A DNA stretch of 64,000 bases, taken from Phlebiopsis flavidoalba. Lineage: Eukaryota > Basidiomycota > Agaricomycetes > Polyporales > Phanerochaetaceae. The notes below the pieces were generated by a model. That model saw only the letters and a program-made list of their open reading frames with translations, searched no databases and was not told the origin of the DNA. The DNA lies in the NCBI GenBank assembly GCA_035772785.1, contig JAOCPU010000002.1, forward strand, positions 1,054,001 through 1,118,000, written 5' to 3'. The translations under genes and the position numbers were made by a program. Positions 38,591 through 49,862 of the stretch are shown piece by piece. Numbering within the stretch: the stretch's first letter is position 1; every line of letters starts with the position of its first letter.

Positions 38591-38960
38591 TGAATGTTTA
38601 CAGTCAAGAAGTTGAAATACCGTTTACCACTTCCTCTATTACACTACTACAAAGCGCATAAAGGGAATGTCATCTGACGACGAGGCAGTACGTTATTTAC
38701 TCTTTTGACCCGAAGATGAGCCAAAATATGAGGCTCGCGCTCATTCTCGGGTCAGGAGAATACATAACAAGCCAGTGATCATTGTCAGATGGTATCCTAG
38801 GCTTCTGCACGATCCGGTACGCAGACAAAGAGCTCGTTTCTGTACGTGGAGCATAGCACATGGGTGAGACACTGTCATCGAAGCTGTAATTTATACATGT
38901 ATAGATCATAGGAAGATATAAGAGCTATGCGCCCCTCAGCAGATTCCGCACGTTGTTAAA

Positions 38961-41237
38961 ATGCATGCCTCATTCCTAGGACTCGCTTCCATTATTACAC
39001 TCGTCTCAGCTCAGAGTCAGGCATACGGACAGTAGGTGGTCACTTGATTACGAAGATAGACGTCGCATACTCATTTGAGCATATCAGGTGTGGTGGGATT
39101 GGATGGTCTGGGAGCACCAGCTGCGTATCTGGGTGCGCGATGTTTTACCATCTTCTAGTGAATTGACCTGTATGATTGAATACGTAACAGGTGGACCTGC
39201 ACATATATCAATGATTACTATTCCCAGTGCATTCAAAGTGCTGGGGCGCCGTCGTCGTCGTCTGCGGCAGCTTCTACCACTACACATCCCTCGGCTCCTG
39301 GCTCCTCGTCTGCCATTGCCTCATCCTCGAGTGCTACAGTAACACTGACTGGGATAGCCGCATCTGCTCCAACCGTGGGCCCCTCAAAACAGACCGGAAA
39401 ACTGCCCCGCTCTGGGGGTAGCTATTCTAATACTTTTTCTACATCACATTTTGATCGAGTTTGTCGAAGTTGGAATCATTGGAACGCGTACGGATGCAGT
39501 ATGTGTTCTCAGTGCGTTCCTGACCGCCACTCTTTGGCTCACCAAAATTATAGATATCAACAGCACGAAGGTGTTGGCAGCAGCAAACAAATAGTCTCTC
39601 TCGGGCTCCAGAAGGCTGGCTACGAATATGTCAATATCGATGTACGCGGTGATATTGCCTTCTCTTGTAGTTTAGTGCTCTCACGGTTTTTCAAGGACTG
39701 CTGGGCGGAAATGAAACGGGACGCGAACCACACAGCGCATTGTGCCAGACACTACCAAATTCCCCAAAGGAATCGTTGATGTAGCGTCTCAAGATTTCAT
39801 GCACTGGGTTTAAAAATTGGCATTTACAGGTCAGTTGCGGTGAAGAATAGTCCACATACTTAACTGACTCACTGCTGTGATAATCATGCAGTGATGCGGG
39901 CACGAACACTTGTGGCAGGATTCCCGGGATCCTTAGGTTATGAGGAACATCGACGCAGCAACGTTCAGCGAATGGGGGATCGGATTGTAATTGTTTCAAC
40001 CTTCTTCTTTGCGCGGTGCTTTTATTGACACAAACGCATTCCAGATCTCAAATACGGTGCAGCTATTTGTTGATCTCAGCGTGGTTTGCTTGTTGATGTC
40101 CGAGTGCGCATAGACAACTGCAACGTTCCCGGGCAACTGGAGTGACACTCTACGTAGGTTTCTCTATGCGTAACTCCTTTCCGATTGCTCAACCCTTTGT
40201 AGCCCATCCCTGGCAACGATTGGTAGTAAGTATTTGGTCCCTCGTGCCATTGAAATGGGAGTATAAACATGACATACAGCAACTCAAACTCAGCCATCCG
40301 TTATAGACAGATGACGTACGGCTTTTATGCGAGATCTTCGACAAAAGGGCTCAACTGACTCTATGCCCCTTTCATCAGTGCTGCTCTGGCTGCACAGCCT
40401 AATCCGGTGCAATTCAACCTCTGCATTTGGGGGGCTGCAAACGTGTGGCAATGGGGAGCGCGCGTTGTATGTGCTGACCCCATGTCTTGGAAGGTATGGA
40501 AACTGAAGCCGCGACGGCAGGGCCATTCGTGGCGTATGTCAGGAGATGCGGGGGCGACCTGGTCGTACATTAGCGCCCTCGATCATCACCCCAGAACGCA
40601 CAATATCTGGACTATGTGGAGTTTTCTTCGCCCACAACGACATGTACGCATTTTCACTATCCACGCGGAATTTCTTTGACGTAAGCTCTAGGGACATGAT
40701 GGAGATCGGGAATGGGGACCTCACCATCCAGGAGCAGCGGACCCACTTTGCGGCGTGGTCCTTCATGAAGAGTCCCCATTTTGCTCGGGACAGATGTAAG
40801 CTTCAACCTCGCGCGCATGCAACCAGGTTCTCATAGGGCCCCATTTGTAGCTGAGCTTACTCAACAGCACTCAAATCGCCATTGTGAACGAACCCTGAGC
40901 TTCTCGCGTTTCACCAAGACGCGGACTGTAGGCACCCCGGGCAAGCCCTTCACCCCTACGGCCAACGCTCCTACAACGAGCACCCCAGAATACTTCGCGG
41001 GCACATCGGGTCGGGGGAAGGTGTACACGTCTTCATTATCAAATTACCTCGAGTAGTGCGTGCCACCAAGCACCTTCAACTTCACGCATGGTACCAGGAC
41101 TCACCGTGGCCACTGGGGGGGGTCGTTTGTCGTACACGACATGTGGGCTGGCAAGGATTGTGGGCACGTTCAGCGGAACCTACAGCACGAATGTCGCTGC
41201 GCACGACACCGTCGCCTTCTTTATTAAGTCGGCGTAG
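38961..41237 (+). CDS. Secreted alpha-galactosidase, CBM1 plus GH27
   Basis: The enzyme should release terminal alpha-galactose from galactomannan or raffinose-type sugars outside the cell while bound to cellulose. Residues 1-18 or so (MHASFLGLASIITLVSAQ) form a signal peptide. A CBM1 follows, split by introns: QAYGQ, CGGIGWSGSTSCVSGC, CTYINDYYSQC. A Ser/Thr/Pro-rich linker comes next. The GH27 domain reads WNHWNAYGC, KIVSLGLQKAGYEYVNID, DCWAEMKRD, LKY-DNCNVPGNWSD (nucleophile Asp, codon split by an intron), NSNSAIRYRQMT, FNLCIWG, and GHSWRMSGD with the acid/base Asp. It continues EQRTHFAAWSFMKSP and ends GTFSGTYSTNVAAHDTVAFF-IKSA at 41237. A TATA-like GATATAAGAG lies about 45 nt upstream. 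Several indels break the frame. Confidence 0.92.
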
Positions 41238-41538
41238 TTTTTGATGAGTAGGTAGCGGACTGAGCAACAATTCGGGATTTGCGAACGGAAGGGAAGGGTC
41301 CCAGGTTTATAGCACGACTATGAGCGGCAACCTGAAGATGAAGTAAAATGCATATAAATGATAATATTAGGAAAGCACACAACTCGCAGGATATATTTAG
41401 CTTATGAAGCGAAGATTATTGAGTCGAGATCGCGTAAGCTGTATCCTCCAACGCTGTACAATTCGTCGCTTCAGGCGCCTCTATCTCGTCCTTTCGGACG
41501 GCTGTGCCCAGGCGGACACCTACGGCGTCGCAACGCTT

Positions 41539-43731
41539 TTAGAGGGATTGCGACGACCTTCTCGTGCGTACAACCTTCTGTAGAGTTGCCTGAATCAAAC
41601 ATGTCAGTCTGGGCGCTTGCCAGAGGCGAATAACCGAGGGTTGAAATACCTGCAGATCGCGCTCGAGTCCTTCCCCAATTCTATCCCAGTCTCGCCACCA
41701 CCTGCGCTTTGCCTTTCTCCCACCGTCCCCGACCATCCACCATATGCCGAACGTTCGTCATGACACATCCCGGTACCACTGCTGTCTCCAGCTCCAACCC
41801 AGGAGCCAGTGCACCCGACAGCACGCCGAGCTTCTCGGCCCAGCCAGCCCACGCATAGCTACATCCAGCAAGTACACTTGTGCCCATGGCGACGGTAACA
41901 CGTTGAGCAGAGCATGAGCGAGTGAAGAGTGTTAGTCGGGTAGGCTAATTGTATGCGACGAAGGTGCACTGGGCTAGTGAGGGCTTGCGACGTGATAGAA
42001 TGTGAGGGGGTGTTTGTAGTTGAGACAGTTCATTTTTCGAGCAAAGAGGAATAGAATGGCGATGGGGGTTTGTAAGACGAGAGGAGGGATTGAGTCTTCT
42101 CGGTAAACGAGCTCTGAGAGGCGGCTAATCGGCCGCTATGGAAGATAAGCTGCAAGAATGTCAATACCGAAGCTATACCGTGAAATGATCAAGACGTACT
42201 CGACTTTCGAGCTCACGGCACCATGCTTGGTCGACTGCCCCTCTGACCGTCTCACTGACGTCGTCGACCCGCCATACACATCTCCACCACGTGAGCCGGT
42301 CCGTCACGACCTGCACTTCCTGCTTCGCTTTGATTAAAGCCTTCTTTACTTCACTAGTAGCCTCTGCCCCGAGCACTTCTGCGCCAGCCCGTGCCTCAAG
42401 CTCAGTAACATCGTCCTGTAGGCTGAACCGAGCACAGTGAAACGGAGTCAACTTCACGTGAGGCGGCTTTGAGAGTGGCTTGGCACGTCGCGATGCATGC
42501 TTTGATTTGCTCGCGAGCGGTTTGCGCGTACAGAGCATGGATACCGTGTGAGGAGGTAGCAGCGAGTGTCTCTGAGAGTAAAGTAGTGAACTTGGATATT
42601 CCAGAGGCTACGAAGTTGTCCTGGTAACGTTGAACTGCTATCGAGGAACCAGGTTCCGCGCTCAAAGCTCGCGTAGCGTTCAGGGCGCGAGTAGGATCGG
42701 CGAAAATGACAGACAGTAGATTGTCAGGGAAATGTTTGGCGACGTGTTCCGCAAACTGAGGTGCCGACGCCGGCGAAGAGACCAGGACGAGTATGGCATT
42801 CTTGTGGCTCAAGGCAAGAGAAAGAGTTCTCTTGATCATTTCCAGAGGCGTAGTTGTGGGATTTGCATACGATGACTGGAATGTCAGCGCTGAACAGCGT
42901 CTTGTAGCGTTGGAGGAAGGCTAATTCTCGCGGTTGCAGAACAGGAAGTTCCCGTACTTCTATTGGCACAGGAAACTGCTGCAGCCAGCTTGAAGGAGTT
43001 CGGAGGGATGCGGGCTTGTCCGCTGGCGAATAGCCAAAGCTACAATACAAGCTTAAAAAGAAGGTGCAAAAACCAGGGTATACACATACACACCGTGACC
43101 ACTCGCTCTGTTTCCTGGTTAGCATCCTCCCACCGTTGACGGATGGCGCTCTTCCGGACATCTTTGGGGGCGAATGGCTCCTCGAGCAGAGTAGTGCCAG
43201 GTCTCGCGACACCCGAATATATCAGCAACATCCTAGATACTAATGACAGCACGTTAAACACAGTAAATGTCATGTTAAAGTTGTCTCGACTCACCGTGGA
43301 CTAGAACGTGCAGGAGCCTCGTCCGTGCTGCTGTTGAGACGAGCGTATTGTGTCCCATTCAGAACGTCTTCCCAAACGTGCCGCTGTGCTCGGGGCGGCC
43401 GCGTCTGCTCGACCTGGCAAAACACGGGGGGCAAAAGACGATTGTTTTGTGAAGTGCGGGTCCGCACTGAGTGGGGGGGGGGCGTTTGAAGCTGGTCTCC
43501 AGGCTTCAGAGCAGGAGGTTTCGGCGCGAGTGCAACGGCGGTGGACGCATGTCTACGGTGAGCTCGACAGGATACGGCCGATAGACTTTTTCTGGGTACA
43601 GCTTAATTGTCCTGTACTATGTGCGTGTGGTATGCTGATCACAGAGGGCCTGAGCAGAGGAGGCCGACATGCTGGCATGGAGGATGTGGATGAAGGTCAT
43701 GTCGAAATGGGGCACGGCGGGAAGCGCGCAT
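41539..43731 (-). CDS. Mitochondrial Mmc1-like protein
   Basis: From the ATG at 43731 (MRASRRAPFRHDLHPH) an Arg-rich, Ser/Ala-rich leader with HRRHASTAVALAPKPP looks like a mitochondrial presequence. Later exons read YARLNSSTDEAPARSS, YSGVARPGTTLLEEPFAP, SWLQQFPVPIEVRELPV, ADIPVIVCKSTTTPLEMIKR and ILVLVSSPASAPQFAEHV. The C-terminal region has VKKALIKAKQEVQVVTDRL, TWWRCVWRVDDVSETV, then LIFHSGRLAASQS across a clear intron. A Gly/Ala-rich hydrophobic segment (SVLAGCSYAWAGWAEKLG) and RWWRDWDRIGEGLERDL close the protein. The order matches, from memory, the fungal Mmc1-type C-terminal family. Function in mitochondria is poorly defined and the family name is tentative. Frameshifts occur near 42850 and 41700. 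Confidence 0.6.
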
Positions 43732-43812
43732 GTTCGCGAACCCTCGGAAGGATGATGTCCCGCGGGTCCGAAGCTCAGCCAACAGAAATCTAGGGCTGCA
43801 ATGTGGTATTAT

Positions 43813-43832
43813 ACAAAAAAAAAAAAAAAAAA
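43813..43832. repeat. Poly-A tract
   Basis: About 18 consecutive A residues stand between the two minus-strand genes Mmc1-like and VanZ-like. On the transcribed strand this is a T-run immediately 3' of the VanZ-like stop codon. Confidence 0.9.
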
Positions 43833-43842
43833 GAATACATAA

Positions 43843-44826
43843 TTACAGAGTATCTGGTAGTAGGGTTAGTGTCCGGGTACTAGGGGAACAGGTCCTTTGA
43901 GGGTGGGAGGATCCGCCTTCTTCATCGCTCTCCTCGCCGATGTCGAACAACCTCCTCGCCCTCATCCCATACATTTCCGAGCCGGGCAGGTTTGGCTCCT
44001 TCGATGCGTCCCGAGTTGCCGGTGGAAGCTCAACATGCGTAGGTAGGAGCTGGGTTCCGGCTTCCAGGTCCTCATCCTCCGACAATTCGTCCTTCTTCAG
44101 CGTTGACGGGGCCGGTAGAGGCGAGAGATCTAACTTATTTGTTAGGGACCAAATAGTGTATGACGTTCATTCAACGCGCTCACTTTCTCTTCTGTGCCGG
44201 TAATGACCGTTCCAATGATACGCAGTATACAATCCCACCGAGGAGCCGAGCAAATTGGCCTGTAAATAGCTGCTTAGCCGTGCGGACGGGAGTGAAGGGC
44301 TGGGACTTACAAGCACGTCACGCCGATTTGGAACTCTTTGTACTGTAGATGAAGCATTAAACGTGTGTCCGTCATGAGAAAGCTGACAACATACCGGTAA
44401 CATCGACTTGTGGCCCCTGGCACAAACTCGCTCATGATGCCCTCCGAAGAAGAAACTAAACGACCCGCAGTAAATATGAACTGGCGAATAGTGCCAGAAC
44501 CATATTCTACGCGCATCTCTAGATTTTCAAAAGTTCAGGAGCTGGATTAGACGCGAGACGAGTGTCACAACTCCCTTCACGCCGCGTGGGCCGCTTGGGT
44601 CGCGTCACAAACTCACCTCTTCCACATGCGAATATAAAATAAAACACTCCAGTTTGCGAGCATGAAGCATATGAAGTGCAGCATCTTGTCATTCAGTGGC
44701 AACGAATGAGAAAAGTTTGTGAAGCCCAGGAAGGCGCAAGGTAACCATTATTATGGCAGTAAATGCAAGAAACCACTGCAATATCGGATGAGTGTATGAG
44801 GCGTAGTGGCGTGGCCCTGACCACAT
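43843..44826 (-). CDS. VanZ-like membrane protein
   Basis: The ATG at 44826 gives MWSGPRHYASYTHPILQWFL, then AFTAIIMVTLRLPGLHKLFS, a first membrane segment. The family signature NDKMLHFICFMLA-TGVFYFIFDVEE, SFFFGGI-SEFVPG, YKEFQIG-DVL and ANLLGSSVGLYTAYH, then YRHRRE, is present across four exons. Two single-base insertions (after CTCGCA and within TTCGCATGTG) and one two-base insertion (GGCGTGACGTG) break the frame. The C-terminal tail is acidic (LSEDEDLEAGTQLLPTHV, RRLFDIGEESDEEGG). VanZ proteins are named from a bacterial teicoplanin-resistance cluster; the fungal members are membrane proteins of unknown role. The gene shares its upstream region with APN1. Confidence 0.8.
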
Positions 44827-45513
44827 ACCAGTCTAAGACGTATAGGCAGTAGTCGTATTTTGGTATCCGGAAATGATACGATTTCATGACAGCTTTTCGT
44901 TCCCTTGCGTGCCCCCTTGCGTACGTGTGCGCGTAGTCCGTGTCCATACCGATTCCGAGGTTTTCCAGCCCAAGCATCGCGTAGGGCCCAGAGATAACGC
45001 CAGAATACAAGAGTAGAAGTGAAAGTGGGTTCAAGTATGAAGTACGGGGCCCGTCGGTACGGGACTTGCAATCCTAAACGGCTCGTTGTGGCGGGTGGTG
45101 AACGAGGGCGCGGAAGGGCGCTAGAGTCTTTTCGGTGAATGACCCCTCGTCCGAAAATAACGACATCCCGGCTGACTGTGCGTTCTCACCATCGGGCTCT
45201 GCACGCCCCCATGAGATTTGTGTCCAAGTTCGGCATTTGTGACGGTGAAACAATTTGTAACACTTACTTCAGGAAACACGGTGCATGTAAGAAGACTCGG
45301 ATCAAAGGAGAGCGTCGGTATACCCCTTTATGGAAGAGGGCGGGGATTGATCGCATTTGCATGACGCATTGCAACGGTCGGCTGCTGGTGTGGGTACCGG
45401 TCTCACTCCGAACACTCCACCTTGTATGCCCATTTCACACCCGACTCTCTGCAGCCATGGTTCCACTAGCTTGCGTCGAAGCTCGTCGTCTGCCCCCTTC
45501 TACTTCGTCGAAT

Positions 45514-47402
45514 ATGAGAACTGTCACTGGCTATCAGAAAGCAAAGTCCCCGCTGACGCACCCCAGGCAGGTCGAGGCAAAACGGCCTCGGACCACTTCG
45601 ACAAAGATTGAGCAAGATGAAGGTTCAATCAGGCGAGAATAGCGCTCCTCTATTATAAACCCGTCAATAAACGTGTGCCAAAAAAAGGCGTCTACCACAG
45701 CTAAGATTGCAAAGTCCGAGGATTCAGAAGAAGCAGAGGAGATTAAGAAACCAAAGCGGGCCAAGACACTCGACAAACCTATCGAATATTTGGTGTCAGA
45801 CTTCTCCTCGCGTTCAAATAGCCCGTGGAAGATTGGGCCGCACGTCTCTGCGGCGGGTGGCGTAGAGAACGCTATACTAAATGCAGCAAGCATCGGGTGC
45901 GTGTTCAGTGTATCAGATTTATTCTGCATTCCTAACGTTGTGTGCAGCATAGTGCAACTGCCTTTGCCCTGTTTTCTGAAGTCGCAGCGCAAATGGGAAT
46001 CGCCACCTCTTACTGAAGCATCAATCGAGTCCTTCAAATCGCGACTCAAGGCTTTTTGAGTACGATGCGAAGCACATATTACCGCACGGGAACTATCTTA
46101 TCAACCTAGGAAACCCGGACCCGTGAGCTGATGACTTGCATTCCCCAAGTTTAAGTCCCAAGTGTAACGTTCTACCTACAGCGTGAAGAGGGAGAAGTCA
46201 TATCAGTGTTTCATAGACGAGCTGAAACGCTGTGAACAGCTCGCTCTCAAATTCTACAACTTCCAGTGAGTGGGATAAATTCGGAATATATCTATACGAA
46301 CCTATCTCACATCCACTGACCTTAGTCCTGGATCTTCTGTCGGCCAAGCTACCCAGACGGAATCCCTGACATTGGTAGCAGAATGTCTGAACCGTGCCCA
46401 CAAGGAAACACAATCTGTAGTGACGGTCATCGAGAGCATGGTTCGTGATGTTGCCCCAAGGGCCACGCAAAATCACTCAAGGTTGTACGACCTGATAGGT
46501 CGGCTCTGGCAACGTTTCTCTGCTCCAAATTCGCTGAGATAGGTCAGATCATTGAACAAGTCGAGGATAAATCGCGCGTAGGGGTCTGTCTGGATACGTG
46601 TAAGTACCTTAACGTGTATACTACGTGAGAGATGATGCATAATACTTCACAGGTCACATCTTTGCCGCAGTAAGACATTCGAAGTTTCAACCTTCTAGGC
46701 GTCATCTCTGAAGCTGCTACCATAGGGGTACGATATTCGTACGAAAGAGGGGTGGAAGTAAGTCTATTAGCAAATTATGCCGCGCGTTTCTTTGCTTACG
46801 AATTACCGCAGAGCAACCAGTACGCGGTTCGTTATATTGCGATGAACATTCCCTCACAATTTTGCGTATTAGTGGAAGAGTTCGAGCGCGACATTGGCTT
46901 GCAATACCTTAAAGGGATGCACTTTAACGACTCCAAGTGGAGACCTCGCAAGTCGTAAAGATCGACACGAGAATATTGGTTTGTATGTATTCATGTCTGG
47001 AATCTTGTGACATTGTGAATCACTCATCTTGCTGTAGAGGACACCTTGGTTTACAGACGTTCTCACACATATTGAACGACACTCGGACGCAAGACATACC
47101 CCTGATCCTAGAGACACCAGCTTTTGATGCCACTAGCGGGACGCAACGAAAGAACCAGTTCAAGCCCGGCGAAGGCTGGGGACGTGTGTGGCGGACCGAA
47201 GTTGTCGGTGCTGAATAGGCTGGCCGGTTCGTCAGCTACTGCATCCACGTCCGAGGATGAGCGGGCCGTAGAACTTGCGAAGTGGACAGAGGAAATTAGG
47301 GAAGTTGTGCAGAGGGTTAGTATGTGCGTCACAGAAGGAGAGGAGAGCGGCAAAGGGAAGAGTAAGAAGGCGCCTCGACGGAAAGCGAAAGGATGGAGAT
47401 GA
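45514..47402 (+). CDS. APN1: AP endonuclease, endonuclease IV family (Apn1)
   Basis: Apn1 cleaves the DNA backbone 5' to abasic sites in base-excision repair, using a three-metal centre. The basic N-terminus ([20 protein letters not shown]) may hold a nuclear or mitochondrial targeting signal; the start at 45514 is tentative, with 45673 as an alternative. The core is clear: [164 protein letters not shown] and LILETPAF. The metal-ligand His, Asp and Glu positions are therefore retained. An 8-nt exon (46812-46819) is needed to join EGW to EEFER. At least three indels are present. The tail ends [12 protein letters not shown]. Confidence 0.93.
46812..46819 (+). other. APN1: Eight-nucleotide micro-exon of APN1
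   Basis: Between the donor GGTGGAA|GTAAGT at 46757 and the acceptor TATTAG|TGGAAGAG at 46872, the only way to keep frame and family sequence is an exon AGCAACCA. It is bounded by ACCGCAG on the left and GTACGC on the right. Joining gives the family-typical GWKATMEEFER. Flanking introns are 55 and 53 nt. Confidence 0.75.
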
Positions 47403-47798
47403 TGAATCTGGCGGTGAGAGTGGGGATAGTCATGGCGAGTGAAAAGTCCTGCACGTGTTGGATTGTGTAAAATATATCATTTGAATAATCACTATCTACT
47501 GCTTGACCCTAAAGCGGGGACTCTACAAATACATGGTACGATTCGCTGCGAGTCTATGCTACATTGGCCGGTACGTTAGGGAATAAATGAGTGGTATCAC
47601 GTCGGAAGGTGTGGCTCGGCCGACACAAGGTATAAGAAAAGGTCAAAGATAAAGGGAAAGCACAATAACTTTTAGATAAATCATATACCGACGCGGCGGA
47701 CAACGTTCACACACGCCACAACACAGTGTCCCAAAGCTCGTGGTCAGATTTTGACGCCAGGAGTCTTCATGGGGGAACGCTCATGGGAGGAGAAAGTA
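47403..47798. other. Convergent 3' intergenic stretch
   Basis: This lies between the 3' ends of APN1 (plus) and the caspase-domain gene (minus). AT-rich sequences suited to polyadenylation are present and no gene is supported. Confidence 0.5.
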
Positions 47799-49738
47799 TC
47801 ATGGCATGGGGAGAGAGAGTCCTTGCTCGATGAACGACATGGGGGTAAACACCGACGAAACAAAGAGCTTGAGGAAGCTCGCGCCGGTGGTCTGCGACCG
47901 TCGGCGAGGGTGAAGGAGATGGGCCTCCGAGTCAAGGGTGCGACCGAGCCGATGACCATGTGCGAGTGCTTGCGGGAGCGGGGGTTGCGACTCGGCAGCG
48001 TCGGGGTGGTACACCATGCTGATACTGTATCCCGCCGAGTCCATGCTGACGAGATACGGCCAGAGGTCGTGGTCGGAATAGTTGTGCAGCACAACGGCGT
48101 ATACAGACTGCTTGTCGTCATCCACGATCTGCGCGCGACCGTCGACAAGCAGGTTCCCCACTGACGCGCGTCCACGAGTGTGGGTCGAGACGGTAGAGCT
48201 CCATCGTAACGAGCCCGAGCATGGGACGCGCCGGGTTCTTGCGGTGCAGGTGAAGGTGGAAGCGCGCCGCCGCCTCGAGCGCGCGCAGGTCGGCGCCGGA
48301 AGTCCGCGCTGGGCAGGTGGATGATGCGCCGACAGTTCGCGGCGATCATCGAGTCGTGCCGCTCTACGACCACCTCCCGCTTGCGCAGCGTGACCGAAAC
48401 GTCGGCGTGCGCCGAATTTTTGACTCGCACGATGTTCACCCCGGTCCTCGACTGGTTGATAGACGACTGCGAAGAGGATTGTAAAGGGAGCGCGCGGCGG
48501 AGGCGACAGCGCCGGAAGATGGAGAAGAGAGGGAAGCGGCGGAGGTGTACTCTGAAGGGTGTCTTGTTATTCCACCTCGCGACTCGCGCCCAGCCCTTGA
48601 AGACTCGCTGTTTAGACTGCGATTTGGTACGAGCGACCCCGGGGCACCATGTGGGATGGACCTCAGTGGCGAGGTAGGAGCCGAGGCCAGGGTTGGGGGA
48701 GCCAGTGTAGTTGTGAGCGTGCATCGTGAATTCGGTGCCCTCGACAATGCCGTGGATGGGCACCGGCATCGATGCGCAAGTGGTCGTAGTCGTGCATGTC
48801 GATGGGGGACGAAGCGAGGATCCGCTTCGAAACGGTATCCCGTTGAACAAGAGACGATCCTTGTTGCGCCCCCACCACGGCCGGGACATGTCCCTCCATT
48901 TCCTCCGCGATGAGCTCGAGGAACTCGACGCATGTCAGCTCATGGATCGGTTCGCGATCCTTGACTGAGAGTAGGGCGCGTGTGAATAACCCTCCGCCCT
49001 TGCCAGCAATAGCGCACTCGCCAGGGCGAGCTGCGGAAAAGAGAACGTGTGTGTCGCTCTATCAACACGCGCGAACCCCTGGGCTGACGGCTGGGGCTGC
49101 ACGGGAGCCAACGCGCTCTCTCCAGAGGCCGGTTATAGAGATCCTCTGACGCCGCCTTCGCTGTCGGTGAGTAGCGCGTGTTGCGCCTCTCGCGGATGTT
49201 GCCTGATGAGAAGCAGCAGTCGAGTATGACCGTGATGTTATCGCGCCCTTGGCGTTGGCAAGGTCCTTGAGCATAGCATGGAAGGAGCGGTCGGAAATGC
49301 CTGCGACTCGGCCCTCAGGGCTCTTTGAATCGTGGTCGTACGGGCACAGCACTTCACGTCCTTCATACCGTCACTGTACCACCCCCGCGGTGACGGGATT
49401 GATCCGCCGTGGCCGGCGAAGTAGATGAAGATGGCGTCACCCTTCTCAATGACAGTGGTTGTTGACGAGGTGATCCATGAATTTGTCTTCAAAACAGCGC
49501 GCTTCGTTGCCTCACTGTCTGTGAGAAGGCAGATTTGTTCACGGGGAACGTGTAGGTCGTGTAGGAGCCAGCGTTTAATGGACTGTGCGTCATCGACGCA
49601 AGACTCGTGGTCCCAGATGTTTCCAGACTTGTATTTGTCAATGCCTAAAAATGCCCGGAAGCGTTGTATTTAGCCTTTGGGCGAGAATATCATGGGGAAG
49701 AATTTACCGATAATGAGAGCGAAAATCCTGGTCGCCAT
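47799..49738 (-). CDS. Caspase-domain (peptidase C14) protein
   Basis: The start at 49738 gives MATRIFALIIG, and after a 58-nt intron IDKYKSGNIWDHESCVDDAQ, the first strand and loop of a caspase-like fold. Then come IKRWLLHDLHVPREQICLLT, EKGDAIFIYFAGHGGSIPSP with the catalytic His, EGRVAGISDRSFHAMLKDLA, and ITVILDCCFSSGN with the catalytic Cys. The C-terminal half reads GTEFTMHAHNYTGSPNPGLG, VKNSAHADVSVTLRKREVVV, VLHNYSDHDLWPYLVSMDSA and TTGASFLKLFVSS, a beta-rich extension found beside this domain in Agaricomycetes. Both catalytic residues are retained, so activity is possible. Roles in programmed cell death or non-self recognition are inferred only. A long 381-codon frame on the same strand (48889-47744) is an out-of-register reading. 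Indels occur near 49330 and 49240 and elsewhere. Confidence 0.87.
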
Positions 49739-49855
49739 GGGGCATAGGAGAACAGTCCTATCGAAGTTATAGAATTGTGGTTGACGACGTTGTCGCGTTC
49801 GAGCTTAGCTAGTGACCGAGTGAGCTTACAGCTTCGGGGCCCTTCCTGCTGACGT

Positions 49856-49862
49856 CTTTATA
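49856..49862 (-). promoter_or_regulatory. TATA box of the caspase-domain gene
   Basis: TATAAAG on the minus strand lies about 120 nt upstream of the ATG at 49738. Confidence 0.5.

Noticed and set aside
45139..45642. A 167-codon plus-strand frame as a separate gene
   Set aside because: Its 3' part coincides with the basic N-terminus of APN1 and the 5' part lies in the divergent promoter; no independent family was seen.
47744..48889. A 381-codon minus-strand frame as a separate gene
   Set aside because: It overlaps the caspase-domain gene on the same strand and mostly reads it out of register; the family-like blocks are scattered over two other frames.
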